Assembly (NCBI RefSeq): GCF_003610775.1
Contig: NZ_RAQO01000005.1
Location: 463,965-527,964 of the forward strand
Source of the DNA: Alginatibacterium sediminis
GTDB lineage: Bacteria; Pseudomonadota; Gammaproteobacteria; Enterobacterales; Celerinatantimonadaceae
Reading direction: 5' to 3'
DNA length: 64,000 bases
Of the stretch, positions 51,490 through 62,890 are shown piece after piece (positions within the stretch are counted from its first letter, which is position 1; each line of letters begins with the position of its first letter). The notes under the pieces were generated by a model, which was not told the origin of the DNA, did no database searches, and saw nothing but the letters and a program-made list of their open reading frames with translations. A program made the translations under genes and the position numbers.

Positions 51490-53490
51490 TTAAAGCTTGA
51501 ACTCTCCAACCAAATCCTTTTGTCGATTAGCCAAACCAAGTAAGGTCTCGGAACGTTCGGCACTGGTTTGAGATTCTTTGGCAATGTTTCCGGCCATATC
51601 TACAATACGTGAAATATTGGTATTTAACTCGTGGGCAACCGATGTCTGCTCGTGAGCTGCAGATGATATCTGAGTACTTGACTGACGAACTCTAGAAATC
51701 GCTTCTTGTAGTCCAACAAACGAATCTCCCATGACACTGGCATGATTAACCATGGTTTGGGTTTCTTTTTGATTAGACTGCATACTCGAGACTGTTGTTT
51801 TTGCACTTCGATGCAAGCTTTCGACCAGCTCTTCAATTTCTTTAGTTGCTGATTGAGTGCGAGTCGCAAGCGAACGTACTTCATCCGCGACAACCGCAAA
51901 GCCACGACCATGAGCACCTGCTCGGGCTGCTTCAATTGCAGCATTGAGGGCTAGCAGGTTTGTTTGCCCTGTGATTTCTTGAATCGTTTGTACAATAGCG
52001 CCAATGCCGTCAACTTCTTTTTCTAGTACAACAAGCGCTTCGTTGGCTTTTTTCATTTCGTTATCGAGGTTGTTGGTTGACTCTAAGTTGTTGTCGATAC
52101 TTTGACGATTATCCAGCGCAACTGCGTTCATCGATTCAACTTCGTCCAAAGCAGCTTGTGCATTACTCGCCACCTCGGTGGCTGATGCGTCCATTTCGGC
52201 GATAGCGGTTGCAACCGAGTCACTTTCTTTACGCTGTAGTTCAATTTGTTGTTGAGTTCGGTGGGTTATATCGGTTGCTTGTTCGGCAACCTCGGTTACT
52301 TTCCCAGAGACTTCATTTAAGTTTTGAACGATTGAGACTAGTTTTTCTTTCAAGGTATTTACTTGGGTTGCAATTTGACCAAATTCGTCTTGGCTATCCA
52401 TTTTCAAGGCGATGCTGAGATCGCCACTTGCCATTTTCTCAAGTGAACCCAAAATGACGTTCATCGGACGACGAATCCGTTGAACCGTTGTCCAGCCCAC
52501 AATTAAGGCTATGAATACTGATATGACAACGATAATGGCTAGTATCATTGTCGCTGTTTCGCTGCTTTGTTTTGACTTGATATGGGTTGCACTAGCGAGC
52601 TCTTCAACAATAATGTCGAGAGCTTGAAAGCTTTGATCTGCTTGATTCACGGTCTCATTTAATTGCGCTACGATTTGCAACGCTTCGTCGCTTAGTTGCA
52701 GATAGCTCTCTAAACTGGTGTATAAGTTTCCATCTTGGTTTAAAGAGTTATTCATGACCGTAAGGTAGTCAGCCATACGGTCCATGATGACTTCTTTGGC
52801 GTTACCTAAGTTTTCGGTGGTCATTACCATGTTGTCATAGCGATCTTTTTGCAGTGAAATGCTGGCTTTGAAATCGTTGATGTTAGCAACAGCCAATGAG
52901 GCATTGGCTTCAGATGAATACTCAGCGGCTATTTGTGTCATAAATTGTAAGGCAAATCGGTCTGAGGAATTTTCGTCGCCACTTAAATCCCAAGATAAAT
53001 CATCAGCGTCACCTTTGAAAAATCCCCAGTCTTCTTTAAATTTCTGCAAAGCACTGAGGACTTTAGCGTGGGCCAACAATTGCTTGTTATGATGCTCTTC
53101 TTGCTGGTGCTCTAAGACAAATGCCTGCTGAGCCAAAGCATTTGCTTGTTCAAAACTACTAAGAAGTTGTGGGTACTGGGTATAACGTTCTTTGGCTTGT
53201 TCAGCAATTTGGTTAAATTCAGTCTCAGTTGTCTTAAGTTCTTGTTCAACTTGTTGGCGTTGAGCAGCATCTCGAATCGACAAATGTTGCATCGCAGATT
53301 TATTGGCCTTAAGTAACAACTGTGAAAGCTTCGCAGCTTCGCTTTGCATCGGAGAAATAGTATTTTGAGTAAACAGCTGTTGTTCATTCATGCTGTTTTG
53401 GGTTGTGAATGCTACTCCTGCTAGGACTAACAAAAGCACTAACAAAATGGCAAAACCACCAATTGTTCGTGCGACCACTGTTAATTGCAT
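51490..53490 (-). CDS. Methyl-accepting chemotaxis protein
   Basis: A 666-residue chemoreceptor. Membrane helix 1 is at residues ~10-30, a ~280-residue helical periplasmic sensor follows, then helix 2 (~315-337, [18 protein letters not shown]). After this come HAMP and the signalling domain with the hairpin tip [20 protein letters not shown] and [15 protein letters not shown]. The tip is the 40H-type consensus. Ligand unknown. No CheB/CheR-binding pentapeptide at the C terminus. Confidence 0.92.
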   Translation of the reverse strand: MQLTVVARTIGGFAILLVLLLVLAGVAFTTQNSMNEQQLFTQNTISPMQSEAAKLSQLLLKANKSAMQHLSIRDAAQRQQVEQELKTTETEFNQIAEQAKERYTQYPQLLSSFEQANALAQQAFVLEHQQEEHHNKQLLAHAKVLSALQKFKEDWGFFKGDADDLSWDLSGDENSSDRFALQFMTQIAAEYSSEANASLAVANINDFKASISLQKDRYDNMVMTTENLGNAKEVIMDRMADYLTVMNNSLNQDGNLYTSLESYLQLSDEALQIVAQLNETVNQADQSFQALDIIVEELASATHIKSKQSSETATMILAIIVVISVFIALIVGWTTVQRIRRPMNVILGSLEKMASGDLSIALKMDSQDEFGQIATQVNTLKEKLVSIVQNLNEVSGKVTEVAEQATDITHRTQQQIELQRKESDSVATAIAEMDASATEVASNAQAALDEVESMNAVALDNRQSIDNNLESTNNLDNEMKKANEALVVLEKEVDGIGAIVQTIQEITGQTNLLALNAAIEAARAGAHGRGFAVVADEVRSLATRTQSATKEIEELVESLHRSAKTTVSSMQSNQKETQTMVNHASVMGDSFVGLQEAISRVRQSSTQISSAAHEQTSVAHELNTNISRIVDMAGNIAKESQTSAERSETLLGLANRQKDLVGEFKL

Positions 53491-53800
53491 ATCTCTACCT
53501 TAATTAGCGACTTTGGGACTGACTTGATAAACAAACAGAGCTATTGATTCTGTAAACGTTTACAAGTAACAACTATATTCGGCAAGTTTGACAGAATCTT
53601 AAGCGATTTGGAGCTACAGAAGGCTAAAAAGGAGATCCAGTCTATGTTTTTGATATGTAAATGTAATGGCAAGGCATGTTTACATGATTGATGATTAAAC
53701 CCGTGGTGATTTACATAATTGTAAAAACAGATTCAATAATTAAAACGCAGGGTTGCCAATGCTTGGAATGACAACAGCGGTATGGTTTTCGATAAACGCT
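53491..53800. other. Promoter region of the chemoreceptor, no gene
   Basis: 310 bp between the starts and ends of minus-strand genes. It holds a spaced inverted repeat ATGTAAA (53655) / TTTACAT (53679) that may be an operator; nothing else supported. Confidence 0.4.
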
Positions 53801-54277
53801 CTAAGATTTTGCAAGCAAGTTTGATCCACAACGCCTACACCGATATTCAATTCCTTTTAATACCTTATTATGGCGCCGGATTGTTAGTTGATGAGAACTA
53901 CACTGACACTGGTAATCGAACACTTTGCCTTGTACTGAACTCACATCATACTGGTGCGTGCGCATAGGCTCTAGTTGAAATACATCACGCATGATTGATT
54001 GCCATTGTTGACCATGCGCGGGGACGCGGCCAAAAAGCTCAAAGCATAGAAGGTGGCTGATTTCGTGTGGGACCGTATGTTCAAGGAAGTGGTCTTGATT
54101 TTCTCGGTACAAGGTGAGGTTGAAGCGAAGTACGTTGACCCCAAGTTTTGCGCTGCCGGCTATTTTCCCGCGTTGTTTGAAGTTGGTTTCTGGACGCTCG
54201 AATGAGCGTGAAAAGTAAGACTCAGCGAGTTGATAACAATACTCAACTCGCTCAAGTAGACGGTTTTCTAGTTCCAA
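53801..54277 (-). CDS. sprT: SprT-family zinc metalloprotease-like protein
   Basis: A 158-residue SprT protein. The zinc-protease motif HEISH is at about residues 71-75 (TVPHEISHLLCFELFG) with the third His in VPAHGQQW. The C-terminal Cys pairs (YQCQCSS, YRCRRCGSNL) form the zinc ribbon. Bacterial SprT function is poorly defined; eukaryotic SPRTN cuts DNA-protein crosslinks. It follows metK on the same strand, 5 bp after the metK stop. Confidence 0.9.
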   Translation of the reverse strand: MELENRLLERVEYCYQLAESYFSRSFERPETNFKQRGKIAGSAKLGVNVLRFNLTLYRENQDHFLEHTVPHEISHLLCFELFGRVPAHGQQWQSIMRDVFQLEPMRTHQYDVSSVQGKVFDYQCQCSSHQLTIRRHNKVLKGIEYRCRRCGSNLLAKS

Positions 54278-54282
54278 ATGAT

Positions 54283-55434
54283 CTAGATACCTGCCGCTTC
54301 CTTTAGCTCTGCTGCTCGATCAGTGCGCTCCCAAGGAAACTCTTCACGACCAAAGTGACCATAGGCTGCGGTTGCTTTATAAATTGGACGCTCTAGGTCA
54401 AGCATTTCGATTAAACCGTAAGGGCGTAAGTCGAAGAACTGACGCACGAGTCCGATAAGTTTTTGCTCATCGAGTTTACCCGTACCGAAGGTTTCAACGC
54501 TGATAGATGTTGGCTCAGCAACGCCGATGGCGTACGAAACCTGAATTTCACAGCGGCTAGCCAAACCAGCAGCAACGATGTTTTTAGCTACATAACGCGC
54601 TGCGTAAGCTGCACTACGATCAACTTTAGAAGGATCTTTACCAGAAAATGCACCGCCGCCATGACGTGCCATGCCGCCGTAAGTATCAACAATAATTTTC
54701 CGACCGGTTAGGCCACAGTCGCCCATTGGACCGCCGATAACAAAACGTCCGGTTGGGTTAATAAAGAACTTGGTATTTTTACTTAACCATTGCTCCGGCA
54801 GTACCGGCTTGATTATGGTTTCCATTACCGCTTCACGTAGGTCTTCAGTCGAAACACTTTCTGCATGTTGAGTTGAAAGCACGACAGCATCAACACCGGT
54901 AATAATGCCATTTTCATAGGCAAAGGTGACTTGGCTTTTAGCATCAGGACGAAGCCAATCGAGTTCACCGGATTTACGTACTTCAGCTTGGCGTTGTACT
55001 AGTCGATGTGCATATGTCACAGGTGCCGGCATCAAGACATCGGTCTCGTCACTTGCATAACCAAACATTAAGCCTTGATCACCAGCGCCTTGTTCGCGAG
55101 GGTCGCTTCGATCAACACCTTGATTGATATCTGGGCTTTGCTTACCGACAACATTTAGAATGGCGCAAGAGTCTGCATCAAAACCCATATCTGAATGGGT
55201 ATAGCCGATTTCACGGACGGTATTACGCGTAAGCTCTTCGATGTCTACCCAAGCTGAGGTCGAAATTTCGCCACCAACCATTACCATGCCAGTTTTTACG
55301 TAGGTCTCACAAGCAACGCGAGCCTTGCTGTCTTGTTCCAAAATTGCGTCAAGAACAGCATCAGAGATCTGATCTGCAATTTTATCTGGATGACCTTCGG
55401 AAACCGATTCTGAAGTAAATAAGTGTGTAGCCAT
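54283..55434 (-). CDS. metK: S-adenosylmethionine synthetase
   Basis: A 383-residue enzyme making AdoMet from methionine and ATP. Signature stretches are [32 protein letters not shown] (ATP loop) and [22 protein letters not shown] 55434 is preferred, as it gives the conserved [11 protein letters not shown] start; an in-frame ATG at 55464 lies next to the operator. Two good met boxes lie 33-48 bp upstream, so MetJ repression is expected. Confidence 0.97.
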   Translation of the reverse strand: MATHLFTSESVSEGHPDKIADQISDAVLDAILEQDSKARVACETYVKTGMVMVGGEISTSAWVDIEELTRNTVREIGYTHSDMGFDADSCAILNVVGKQSPDINQGVDRSDPREQGAGDQGLMFGYASDETDVLMPAPVTYAHRLVQRQAEVRKSGELDWLRPDAKSQVTFAYENGIITGVDAVVLSTQHAESVSTEDLREAVMETIIKPVLPEQWLSKNTKFFINPTGRFVIGGPMGDCGLTGRKIIVDTYGGMARHGGGAFSGKDPSKVDRSAAYAARYVAKNIVAAGLASRCEIQVSYAIGVAEPTSISVETFGTGKLDEQKLIGLVRQFFDLRPYGLIEMLDLERPIYKATAAYGHFGREEFPWERTDRAAELKEAAGI

Positions 55435-55466
55435 GATTTCAATCTCTTTCTTAGTTTTGGACATAT

Positions 55467-55482
55467 ACCCGTCTGGACGTCT
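55467..55482 (-). promoter_or_regulatory. Tandem MetJ boxes before metK
   Basis: Minus strand reads AGACGTCC-AGACGGGT, 7/8 and 6/8 matches to AGACGTCT in direct tandem, ending 33 bp before the metK ATG. No SAM riboswitch fold was seen. Confidence 0.8.
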
Positions 55483-55565
55483 ATTCTAAGAAAGAGTCTC
55501 ATAATTTGCTAGCTTTTATTTACACGATCACAGGTTTGCTTTGTAAAATGCAGCTATAGCTGGCT

Positions 55566-56834
55566 TCAAACACGATTAAAACTTGCTTTTAGTTGGTCAA
55601 CTAGATTGATTTGCAAGACTGGGCTTTGTTTGAGATCGACGCCGGACTGTTCAAGTTGGGATGCAAACAATCCTTTGGTTTTGAAAATTTTGCGCGCGCA
55701 AGCATTAGCTATAACACAGGCGACAAGGGTTGGAAGCAATATTTGTGGCTGCTGCACGTGTTCGAAGAGCAGCAAAGCCGCTGCAACTGGGGTTGCAAAA
55801 ACTGCCGCTAGCAACGCCGCCATTCCTATACAAATCATCGCTGCGTCAGGGCTGCCACTAAACAGCTGACTTAGGCTAACTCCGACGAGCCCTCCAATAA
55901 CGATCATGGGACCAATACTGCCGGCGGGAAGAAATAGGGCGAGAGTAACCCCCGTTAATAGTATCCGCGCCAGCAACCAAATTACAGCTTCTGGGGTTGA
56001 AGCATCCCATTCGAGTAGCGCTGAAGGCGTAATTGATTCTAAACCCAAAAACTCCGGATTGTAGAGCCCTGCTAATGCAGTTATAGCGACAATGACGATC
56101 AAACTTATTGGACGGTTCTTAATTTTAAAACCCAAAATAATCTTAATCATCAAGGTACCAACGCAACCCGCGGCTAATCCAAGCAAAAGAAAGTAGGGAT
56201 AGTCTGATAAGGCAATATTTTGTTCAGCGAGCGGTATATGCAACATGCTACCGTTATGAAAATTTGAGACAAAGCTTGCGATACCCGCGCTGAGCCAGAC
56301 TAAAATTGCAGCGCGCCAATCATAGTGTCTGGTGACCAACTCTAACGCGAAAATACTCGCCGCAAGTGGCGCATTAAACAACGCTGCAATTGCCGCGGCA
56401 ATGCCGCAAGCAATAGCAGTTCTAACGTGGCTTGAAGAACATTTGGAAAAACGAGCTAGGTAGCTGGCTAAACCTGCCGCCAAATAACAACTGGGGCCAA
56501 CAACACCCACGGCAAAACCGCAAATTAGGACGACAAGTCCCAAAACAAATTGGTAAACAATATTTTGCCAGCCAATGAGACCAAAATTAAAGTGGTAGCT
56601 GGTGATGGCTTGGGCGAAACCGACTTGGCGATATTGGCTAAAGCGCTTTTCGCAGTAATAAACAGTGAGCGCCCCAACACTGGGGAGCAAAATTGCTAAC
56701 CAAGGGGAGTAGTTCCAATCAATGAGGCGAAGATGGGCAATTTCTGAGAAAAGAAGTGTTAACAGGCTAACCGATATCCCAATCACGCACGCGACACCAA
56801 TAACTTTAAAGTTTAGGGGTTCTATCGTAGGCAT
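55566..56834 (-). CDS. ClC-family chloride channel/transporter, atypical
   Basis: A 422-residue membrane protein of the ClC fold with about ten or more helices. Helix-N signature LPAGSIGPMIVIGGLVGVSL and the IAALFNAPLAASIFALELV stretch (family: AAAFNAPLAGxLFxxE) are clear. The gating motif GREGP reads GVVGP, so the gating glutamate is Val. This predicts uncoupled or altered anion permeation. No CBS domains. Start ATG 56834. Next to tkt, divergent. Confidence 0.88.
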   Translation of the reverse strand: MPTIEPLNFKVIGVACVIGISVSLLTLLFSEIAHLRLIDWNYSPWLAILLPSVGALTVYYCEKRFSQYRQVGFAQAITSYHFNFGLIGWQNIVYQFVLGLVVLICGFAVGVVGPSCYLAAGLASYLARFSKCSSSHVRTAIACGIAAAIAALFNAPLAASIFALELVTRHYDWRAAILVWLSAGIASFVSNFHNGSMLHIPLAEQNIALSDYPYFLLLGLAAGCVGTLMIKIILGFKIKNRPISLIVIVAITALAGLYNPEFLGLESITPSALLEWDASTPEAVIWLLARILLTGVTLALFLPAGSIGPMIVIGGLVGVSLSQLFSGSPDAAMICIGMAALLAAVFATPVAAALLLFEHVQQPQILLPTLVACVIANACARKIFKTKGLFASQLEQSGVDLKQSPVLQINLVDQLKASFNRV

Positions 56835-57048
56835 TGCTAGGTGATACTCCTTGGCTAGACTGTGCTATTTTATCTGCAAATCTTTACAACAGCCATCACA
56901 GTTACCGAATTTGGCTAAAAACTTAAGAATTAACATAAATAATGAGCGATTAAAGATTGAGGTAATATGCTGTCTTTGTGACAATACATGTCCCTTAACG
57001 GTCGTTTCAAACTGATTTATTACTTAGAACATTAACTAGGAGTTATTC

Positions 57049-59040
57049 ATGTCATCTCGTCGTGAACTCGCTAATGCCATTCGCGCACTTAGTATGGATG
57101 CTGTACAACAAGCAAATTCTGGCCACCCTGGCGCCCCTATGGGTATGGCCGATATCGCCGAGGTGTTGTGGCGTGAATTTTTAGATCATAACCCAAGTGA
57201 CCCAAGTTGGTCAGACCGAGATCGCTTTGTGCTCTCAAACGGTCATGGTTCGATGTTGCTTTATTCATTGTTGCACCTTTCGGGCTACGAGCTTCCAATT
57301 GAAGAACTTAAAAACTTCCGTCAACTTCATTCCAAAACACCGGGTCACCCAGAGTATGGCTATGCACCTGGTGTAGAAACTACGACTGGCCCGCTAGGCC
57401 AAGGTATTACCAATGCCGTTGGTATGGCGATTGCTGAAAAATCAATGGCAGAACAATTTAACCAGTCTGGCCATGAAATCGTTGACCACTTCACCTATGC
57501 GTTTATGGGTGATGGTTGTTTAATGGAAGGTATCTCTCACGAAGCCTGTTCGCTAGCTGGGACTTTAGGTCTTGGTAAGTTAGTTGCATTTTGGGATGAC
57601 AACGGTATTTCTATTGATGGTGATGTAGAAGGTTGGTTCACTGACGATACTCCAAAGCGTTTTGAAGCTTACGGCTGGCATGTCATTGCTGGCGTAGATG
57701 GTCACGATAGTGAAGCCATTTCAAAAGCCATCAAAGAAGCAAAAAGTGTTTCGAACAAACCAACACTGATTTGCTGTAAAACAATTATTGGCTTTGGCTC
57801 GCCAAACAAAGGCGGTAGCCACGATTGTCACGGTGCTCCATTAGGTGCTGAAGAAATCAAGGCCGCTCGCGAGTTCTTAAACTGGCCTCACGCTGCTTTC
57901 GAAATTCCTGCTGATGTTTATGAGCAATGGGACACAAAGGCTAAAGGTCAAGCTTCTCAACAAGATTGGAACAGTCGTTTTGATGCCTACGCTGCTGCTT
58001 TCCCCGAACTTGCAGCTGAATTTAAACGTCGTATGAGTGGCGATCTACCCGCTGATTGGACTGAATTTGCCGACGATTACATCGCTCAGTTGCAAAAAGA
58101 TCAGACCAAAATTGCAACCCGTCAGTCTTCACAGAAGACGTTGGAAGCCTTTGGACCTAAATTGCCTGAGCTACTAGGTGGTAGCGCCGATCTTGCACCA
58201 TCAAACCTAACCATGTGGTCTGGTTCTAAAGCAATAACTGCTGAAGACGCTACTGGTAACTACCTACACTACGGTGTTCGTGAGTTTGGTATGTCAGCAA
58301 TCATGAACGGTGTTGCTCTACACGGTGGTTTCGTACCTTATGGTGCAACTTTCCTCATGTTTATGGAATATGCGCGTAACGCTTTGCGTATGGCTGCATT
58401 GATGAAACAACGCTCTATTTTCGTATACACACATGACTCAATTGGTTTGGGTGAAGATGGACCAACGCACCAAGCTGTTGAACAAACGTCAAGCTTACGT
58501 TTAACGCCAAACATGCGTACTTGGCGTCCATGTGATTCAGTTGAGTCTGCAGTGGCTTGGCGTAGTGCTATTGAGCGCAATGATGGGCCAAGTGCTTTAA
58601 TCTTCTCGCGCCAAGGTCTAGCACCACAAGGGCGTGATGCTCAACAAGTTGCTGATGTTGCTCGTGGTGGTTATGTATTGTTGGATTGTGCTGGAACACC
58701 AGATCTTATCTTGATTGCTACCGGTAGTGAGATAGAACTTGCAGTTGATGCAGCAGCTCAACTAACAGCCGCGGGTAAAGCTGTTCGTGTGGTTTCTATG
58801 CCTTGTTGTGAAGAGTTTGACGCGCAAAGCAGCGAGTATAAAGAATCTGTACTGCCAATTGCTGTCCGTAAGCGGGTTGCGATTGAAGCGGGTATTGAAG
58901 ATTACTGGTACAAGTACGTTGGTTTTGACGGTGCTATTGTTGGCATGTCAACATTTGGTGAATCAGCGCCTGCTGGTGAACTGTTCAAAATGTTTGGCTT
59001 TACTGTTGAGAACATCGTTGCAAAAGCCAACGCGCTTTAG
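57049..59040 (+). CDS. tkt: Transketolase
   Basis: A 663-residue ThDP enzyme of the pentose phosphate pathway. Visible are [20 protein letters not shown], ThDP-binding [20 protein letters not shown], then [20 protein letters not shown] and [15 protein letters not shown]. Normal length. TAGGAG precedes the ATG. A terminator follows 77 bp after its stop and overlaps the ribosome site of epd, so tkt and epd are only partly coupled. Confidence 0.97.
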   Translation: MSSRRELANAIRALSMDAVQQANSGHPGAPMGMADIAEVLWREFLDHNPSDPSWSDRDRFVLSNGHGSMLLYSLLHLSGYELPIEELKNFRQLHSKTPGHPEYGYAPGVETTTGPLGQGITNAVGMAIAEKSMAEQFNQSGHEIVDHFTYAFMGDGCLMEGISHEACSLAGTLGLGKLVAFWDDNGISIDGDVEGWFTDDTPKRFEAYGWHVIAGVDGHDSEAISKAIKEAKSVSNKPTLICCKTIIGFGSPNKGGSHDCHGAPLGAEEIKAAREFLNWPHAAFEIPADVYEQWDTKAKGQASQQDWNSRFDAYAAAFPELAAEFKRRMSGDLPADWTEFADDYIAQLQKDQTKIATRQSSQKTLEAFGPKLPELLGGSADLAPSNLTMWSGSKAITAEDATGNYLHYGVREFGMSAIMNGVALHGGFVPYGATFLMFMEYARNALRMAALMKQRSIFVYTHDSIGLGEDGPTHQAVEQTSSLRLTPNMRTWRPCDSVESAVAWRSAIERNDGPSALIFSRQGLAPQGRDAQQVADVARGGYVLLDCAGTPDLILIATGSEIELAVDAAAQLTAAGKAVRVVSMPCCEEFDAQSSEYKESVLPIAVRKRVAIEAGIEDYWYKYVGFDGAIVGMSTFGESAPAGELFKMFGFTVENIVAKANAL

Positions 59041-59117
59041 TTGTTAAGTTCACGCACAAACTAAGACAGGCGTTGCCGCAAGCCTACTGATTACGGTAAG
59101 CTTGCACAAAGCCTCTG

Positions 59118-59142
59118 AAGCCCTCCTTTGAGAGGGCTTTTT
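59118..59142 (+). terminator. tkt terminator overlapping the epd ribosome site
   Basis: AAGCCCTC-CTTTGA-GAGGGCTT followed by TTT. The 3' arm contains GAGGG, the only ribosome-binding sequence before epd ATG 59146, so folding both ends tkt transcripts and hides the epd start. Confidence 0.8.
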
Positions 59143-59145
59143 ATT

Positions 59146-60183
59146 ATGTTGAAAACAAGAACACCGAAAGTAGCAATCAACGGATTTGGACGAATTGGTC
59201 GTAGCGTGTTACGCGCCCTTTTTGAGAGCCACCGTCAGTACGAAATAGAAATTGTCGCTATCAATGAGCTTGCTAGTCCGGAAGCCATTGCTCATCTATT
59301 ACAATATGATTCAACCCATGGTCGTTTTAACCATTTGGTGCATGTTGAGGGCAAGCAATTGTTTGTTGGCGAGCACAACATAGCCTTATTTCATGAACCA
59401 TTGCCGGCTAATTTGCCTTGGCGTGAGTTAGAGGTTGATTTGGTTCTTGAGTGTACCGGGCGTTTTAACACACGCGCAGATGCTGAACTCCACCTTGCTG
59501 CAGGCGCAAAAAAAGTATTGTTTTCGCAACCCGCAGACCCAGAAGTTGATCGGACGGTAGTTTTTGGTGTAAATGAGCAACATTTGATCCCATCTGACAA
59601 GGTAGTATCGAACGGTTCTTGTACAACTAACTGTATTGTTCCGGTAATTCAGGTGCTCGATGAAGCCTTTGGAGTAGAATGTGGTACTATTACTACAATT
59701 CACTCAGCCATGAATGATCAACCCGTCATCGATGCTTATCATCACGACCTACGCCGGACCAGAGCCGCTGGGCAATCGATAATTCCCGTTGATACAAAAT
59801 TGGCGAAGGGTGTAGAGCGAATTTTACCTAAGTTTGCGGGTAAATTTGAAGCGATTGCGGTACGTGTACCTACTCAAAATGTGACGGCGATGGATTTAAG
59901 TGTAACTTTATGTAAAAAAGTTACAGTTTCTGATATAAATCAAGCCATCAAAACCTCAATTCGCGGTAAATTATCTGGGATTTTGGATTATACTGAAGAA
60001 CCGCTAGTCTCAATTGACTTCAATCACGACAGTCATTCGAGCATTATAGACGGTTCGCAGACTCGTGTGAGCGGTGCGCATTTGGTTAAAGTACTGGCGT
60101 GGTGCGACAACGAGTGGGGCTTTGCCAACCGAATGTTGGACACAGCTTTGTTGATGACACAAATGGAAGACTCAGTCGACTAG
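59146..60183 (+). CDS. epd: Erythrose-4-phosphate dehydrogenase (GAPDH-like)
   Basis: A 345-residue NAD enzyme of the GAPDH family. Rossmann start [19 protein letters not shown], catalytic Cys in [13 protein letters not shown], and the end [14 protein letters not shown] are seen. Epd rather than GapA is inferred from the tkt-epd-pgk-fba context and from features such as STHGRFNH; the product would feed pyridoxal phosphate synthesis. ATG 59146 is used; the TTG at 59128 lies inside the terminator stem. Confidence 0.9.
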   Translation: MLKTRTPKVAINGFGRIGRSVLRALFESHRQYEIEIVAINELASPEAIAHLLQYDSTHGRFNHLVHVEGKQLFVGEHNIALFHEPLPANLPWRELEVDLVLECTGRFNTRADAELHLAAGAKKVLFSQPADPEVDRTVVFGVNEQHLIPSDKVVSNGSCTTNCIVPVIQVLDEAFGVECGTITTIHSAMNDQPVIDAYHHDLRRTRAAGQSIIPVDTKLAKGVERILPKFAGKFEAIAVRVPTQNVTAMDLSVTLCKKVTVSDINQAIKTSIRGKLSGILDYTEEPLVSIDFNHDSHSSIIDGSQTRVSGAHLVKVLAWCDNEWGFANRMLDTALLMTQMEDSVD

Positions 60184-60239
60184 TGAATAGCTAGCGCGGC
60201 TGATTCAAAAAATACATCAAAAACCACAGAGGACTGAAA

Positions 60240-61403
60240 ATGTCTGTAATTAAAATGAGCGACCTGGATTTAGCAGGTAAACGCGTACTAATCCGCCAAG
60301 ACCTTAACGTTCCTGTTAAAGATGGCAAAGTAACGTCTGACGCTCGCATCCAAGCTTCAATCCCAACCATTAAACTTGCCTTAGAAAAAGGCGCTAAGTT
60401 GATGATTACTTCTCATTTAGGCCGCCCAACGGAAGGCGAGTACAATGCAGAGTTTTCTCTTCAACCAGTGGTTGACTACTTAAATGATGCCTTAGACGTA
60501 CCTGTACGTCTTGCTAAAGACTACCTTGATGGTCTAGAGCTAAATACCAACGAAGTCGTGGTATTAGAAAACGTTCGCTTTAACGTTGGTGAAAAGAAAA
60601 ATGAAGAAGGCCTAGCGCGTAAAATGGCTGCTTTGTGTGATGTTTACGTGATGGATGCTTTTGGCACCGCTCACCGTGCTCAAGCTTCGACTCATGGTGT
60701 AGGCGTATACGCAGACATCGCTTGTGCTGGTCCTTTGCTTGCTGGTGAATTAGAAGCACTAGGCAAAGCGATGGATAAGCCTGCTCGTCCAATGGTTGCA
60801 ATTGTTGGTGGTTCTAAAGTTTCGACTAAACTTACCGTGTTAGAGTCGCTTTCAAAAATTGCTGACCAACTGGTTGTTGGTGGCGGTATTGCGAACACCT
60901 TTATTGCTGCTGCGGGTAACAATGTAGGCAAATCACTTTGTGAAACAGACCTTATTGAAACAGCGAAAAAGCTTTCGGTTGAGTGTTCAATTCCTTTGGC
61001 AACTGATGTTGTTGTGGGTCAAGAATTCTCAGAAACTACCCCTGCAACTACTAAGCTTGCAAGTGAAGTCACTGACAATGAGATGATTTTTGACTTAGGT
61101 CCTGAATCTTCAGAAGCGCTTGCGAAAATCCTTAGAGAAGCTAAAACTATTCTATGGAACGGTCCGGTTGGTGTTTTCGAATTCGAACAATTTGCTGGCG
61201 GCACCGAGACAATTGCTCGCGCAATCGCAGAAAGCGAGGCGTTCTCAATTGCCGGCGGTGGTGACACTTTAGCTGCAATTGACAAATTTGGAATTAAAGA
61301 CCAAGTTTCATATATCTCTACCGGTGGTGGTGCTTTCCTCGAGTTCGTTGAAGGCAAAACACTTCCTGCTGTTGCAATGCTTGAAGAGCGTGCAAAAGGC
61401 TAA
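60240..61403 (+). CDS. pgk: Phosphoglycerate kinase
   Basis: A 387-residue glycolytic kinase. Signature [28 protein letters not shown], the hinge [15 protein letters not shown] and the ATP-binding GGGDTLAAI near the C terminus are all present. Length is standard. GAGGA lies 5-9 nt before the ATG; the gene follows epd by 56 bp, one operon with fba. Confidence 0.97.
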   Translation: MSVIKMSDLDLAGKRVLIRQDLNVPVKDGKVTSDARIQASIPTIKLALEKGAKLMITSHLGRPTEGEYNAEFSLQPVVDYLNDALDVPVRLAKDYLDGLELNTNEVVVLENVRFNVGEKKNEEGLARKMAALCDVYVMDAFGTAHRAQASTHGVGVYADIACAGPLLAGELEALGKAMDKPARPMVAIVGGSKVSTKLTVLESLSKIADQLVVGGGIANTFIAAAGNNVGKSLCETDLIETAKKLSVECSIPLATDVVVGQEFSETTPATTKLASEVTDNEMIFDLGPESSEALAKILREAKTILWNGPVGVFEFEQFAGGTETIARAIAESEAFSIAGGGDTLAAIDKFGIKDQVSYISTGGGAFLEFVEGKTLPAVAMLEERAKG

Positions 61404-61502
61404 ATGCAAGACCTAGGGGCTCGGTACCAGCAATGCTTGGTACTTAAGCTCTTTCAAGCCTATTGTAGGCAAAATTTTATTTTAATTTACGGAATCTAAA
61501 TC

Positions 61503-62579
61503 ATGTCTAAGATTTTTGACGCAGTAAAACCAGGTGTAATCTCTGGCGACGATCTACAAAAAGTATTTGCGATTGCTAAAGAAAACCAATTTGCATTGCC
61601 AGCTGTTAACGTTGTAAACACTGATACTATTAACGGTGTATTAGAAGCTGCAGCAAATGTTAAAGCACCTGTTATCGTTCAGTTTTCAAATGGCGGTGCT
61701 GGTTTCTTTGCTGGTAAAGGACTTAAGTTAGAAGGTCAAGCTGCTGCTATCGCTGGTGCAGTTGCAGGCGCTAAATATGTTCACGCTATTGCGCAAGCTT
61801 ATGGTGTTCCAGTAATTTTGCACACCGACCATGCAGCTAAGAAATTGCTGCCTTGGATTGACGGATTGCTTGACGCTGGTGAAGAGCACTTTGCTCAAAC
61901 TGGTAAGCCATTATTCTCTTCACACATGATTGACCTTTCTGAAGAGTCTCTAGAAGAAAACATTGAAACATGTGGTCGTTATCTTGAGCGCATGGCTAAA
62001 ATGAACATGACTCTAGAAATTGAATTGGGTTGTACTGGCGGTGAAGAAGATGGCGTAGACAACTCTGATATGGACGAGTCTGAGTTATATACTAAGCCTG
62101 AAGACGTTGCTTATGCTTACGAAAAATTGGTTAGCATTAGCCCGCGTTTCACTATTGCTGCTTCTTTCGGTAACGTACACGGTGTTTATAAGCCTGGTAA
62201 CGTTAAACTAACGCCTACCATTTTACGTGATTCTCAAGCTTATGTTTCTGAGAAGTTTGGTCTTCCAGCTCAAAGCTTGAACTTTGTATTCCACGGTGGT
62301 TCAGGCTCTACTGAAGCTGAAATCAAAGAGTCTATCAGCTACGGTGTTATCAAAATGAACATCGATACTGACACTCAGTGGGCATCTTGGGATGGTATTC
62401 GCGAATACTACGCGAAAAATGAAGCTTACCTTCAAGGCCAAATCGGTAACCCGAAAGGCGATGACCAGCCTAACAAAAAGTTCTATGATCCACGTGTATG
62501 GCTACGTGCTGGACAAGTAAGCATGGCTGCACGTTTAGAAAAAGCATTTGATGATTTGAACGCTCGTAACGTTCTATAA
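61503..62579 (+). CDS. fba: Fructose-bisphosphate aldolase, class II
   Basis: A 358-residue zinc-dependent aldolase. Visible are the catalytic-metal region VILHTDHAAKKLLPWIDGLL, the LEIELGCTGGEEDGVDN loop, FGNVHGVYKPGNVKL, and VFHGGSGSTEAEI with its zinc His. Codon use is strongly biased (highly expressed). A terminator follows directly. Confidence 0.97.
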   Translation: MSKIFDAVKPGVISGDDLQKVFAIAKENQFALPAVNVVNTDTINGVLEAAANVKAPVIVQFSNGGAGFFAGKGLKLEGQAAAIAGAVAGAKYVHAIAQAYGVPVILHTDHAAKKLLPWIDGLLDAGEEHFAQTGKPLFSSHMIDLSEESLEENIETCGRYLERMAKMNMTLEIELGCTGGEEDGVDNSDMDESELYTKPEDVAYAYEKLVSISPRFTIAASFGNVHGVYKPGNVKLTPTILRDSQAYVSEKFGLPAQSLNFVFHGGSGSTEAEIKESISYGVIKMNIDTDTQWASWDGIREYYAKNEAYLQGQIGNPKGDDQPNKKFYDPRVWLRAGQVSMAARLEKAFDDLNARNVL

Positions 62580-62600
62580 TCCATCTTTTAGTCTCAATAC

Positions 62601-62626
62601 AAGCCACATTTAATTGTGGCTTTTTT
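62601..62626 (+). terminator. Terminator after fba
   Basis: AAGCCACA-TTTAAT-TGTGGCTT followed by TTTT, 21 bp after the stop. Confidence 0.9.
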
Positions 62627-62801
62627 GTAATTAAAAAATATCCAAAAATACTACTTAATGGGTGTTTTTATAATCTTTTGATTATTAAATGAGCTTTATT
62701 GTAGCTTTATTTCTAAAATCGTGCATTTTAGAAGCATTTTTACTTGCACCAATTCCCGCCTCTTCGTGTAAACTAAACCAATAATGATCTCGATCTAATT
62801 T

Positions 62802-62833
62802 AACCCTTATCCAAGATTTCGCCTTGGAGGGTT
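62802..62833 (+). promoter_or_regulatory. Leader hairpin before the adhesin gene
   Basis: AACCCT and CCAAG pair with CTTGG and AGGGTT across a short loop, 57 bp before the adhesin ATG, with only TTGTTG after it. Possibly an attenuator or leader structure. The rest of the 311-bp gap holds no gene. Confidence 0.4.
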
Positions 62834-62890
62834 TGTTGTCGATATTGGTCAAATGCATAGCAGTTTATGCAAAGTAGCGAAGGAAAGCTC

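Noticed and set aside
55435..55565. SAM riboswitch before metK
   Set aside because: The leader is short and shows no multi-helix junction; the tandem MetJ boxes explain the control better.
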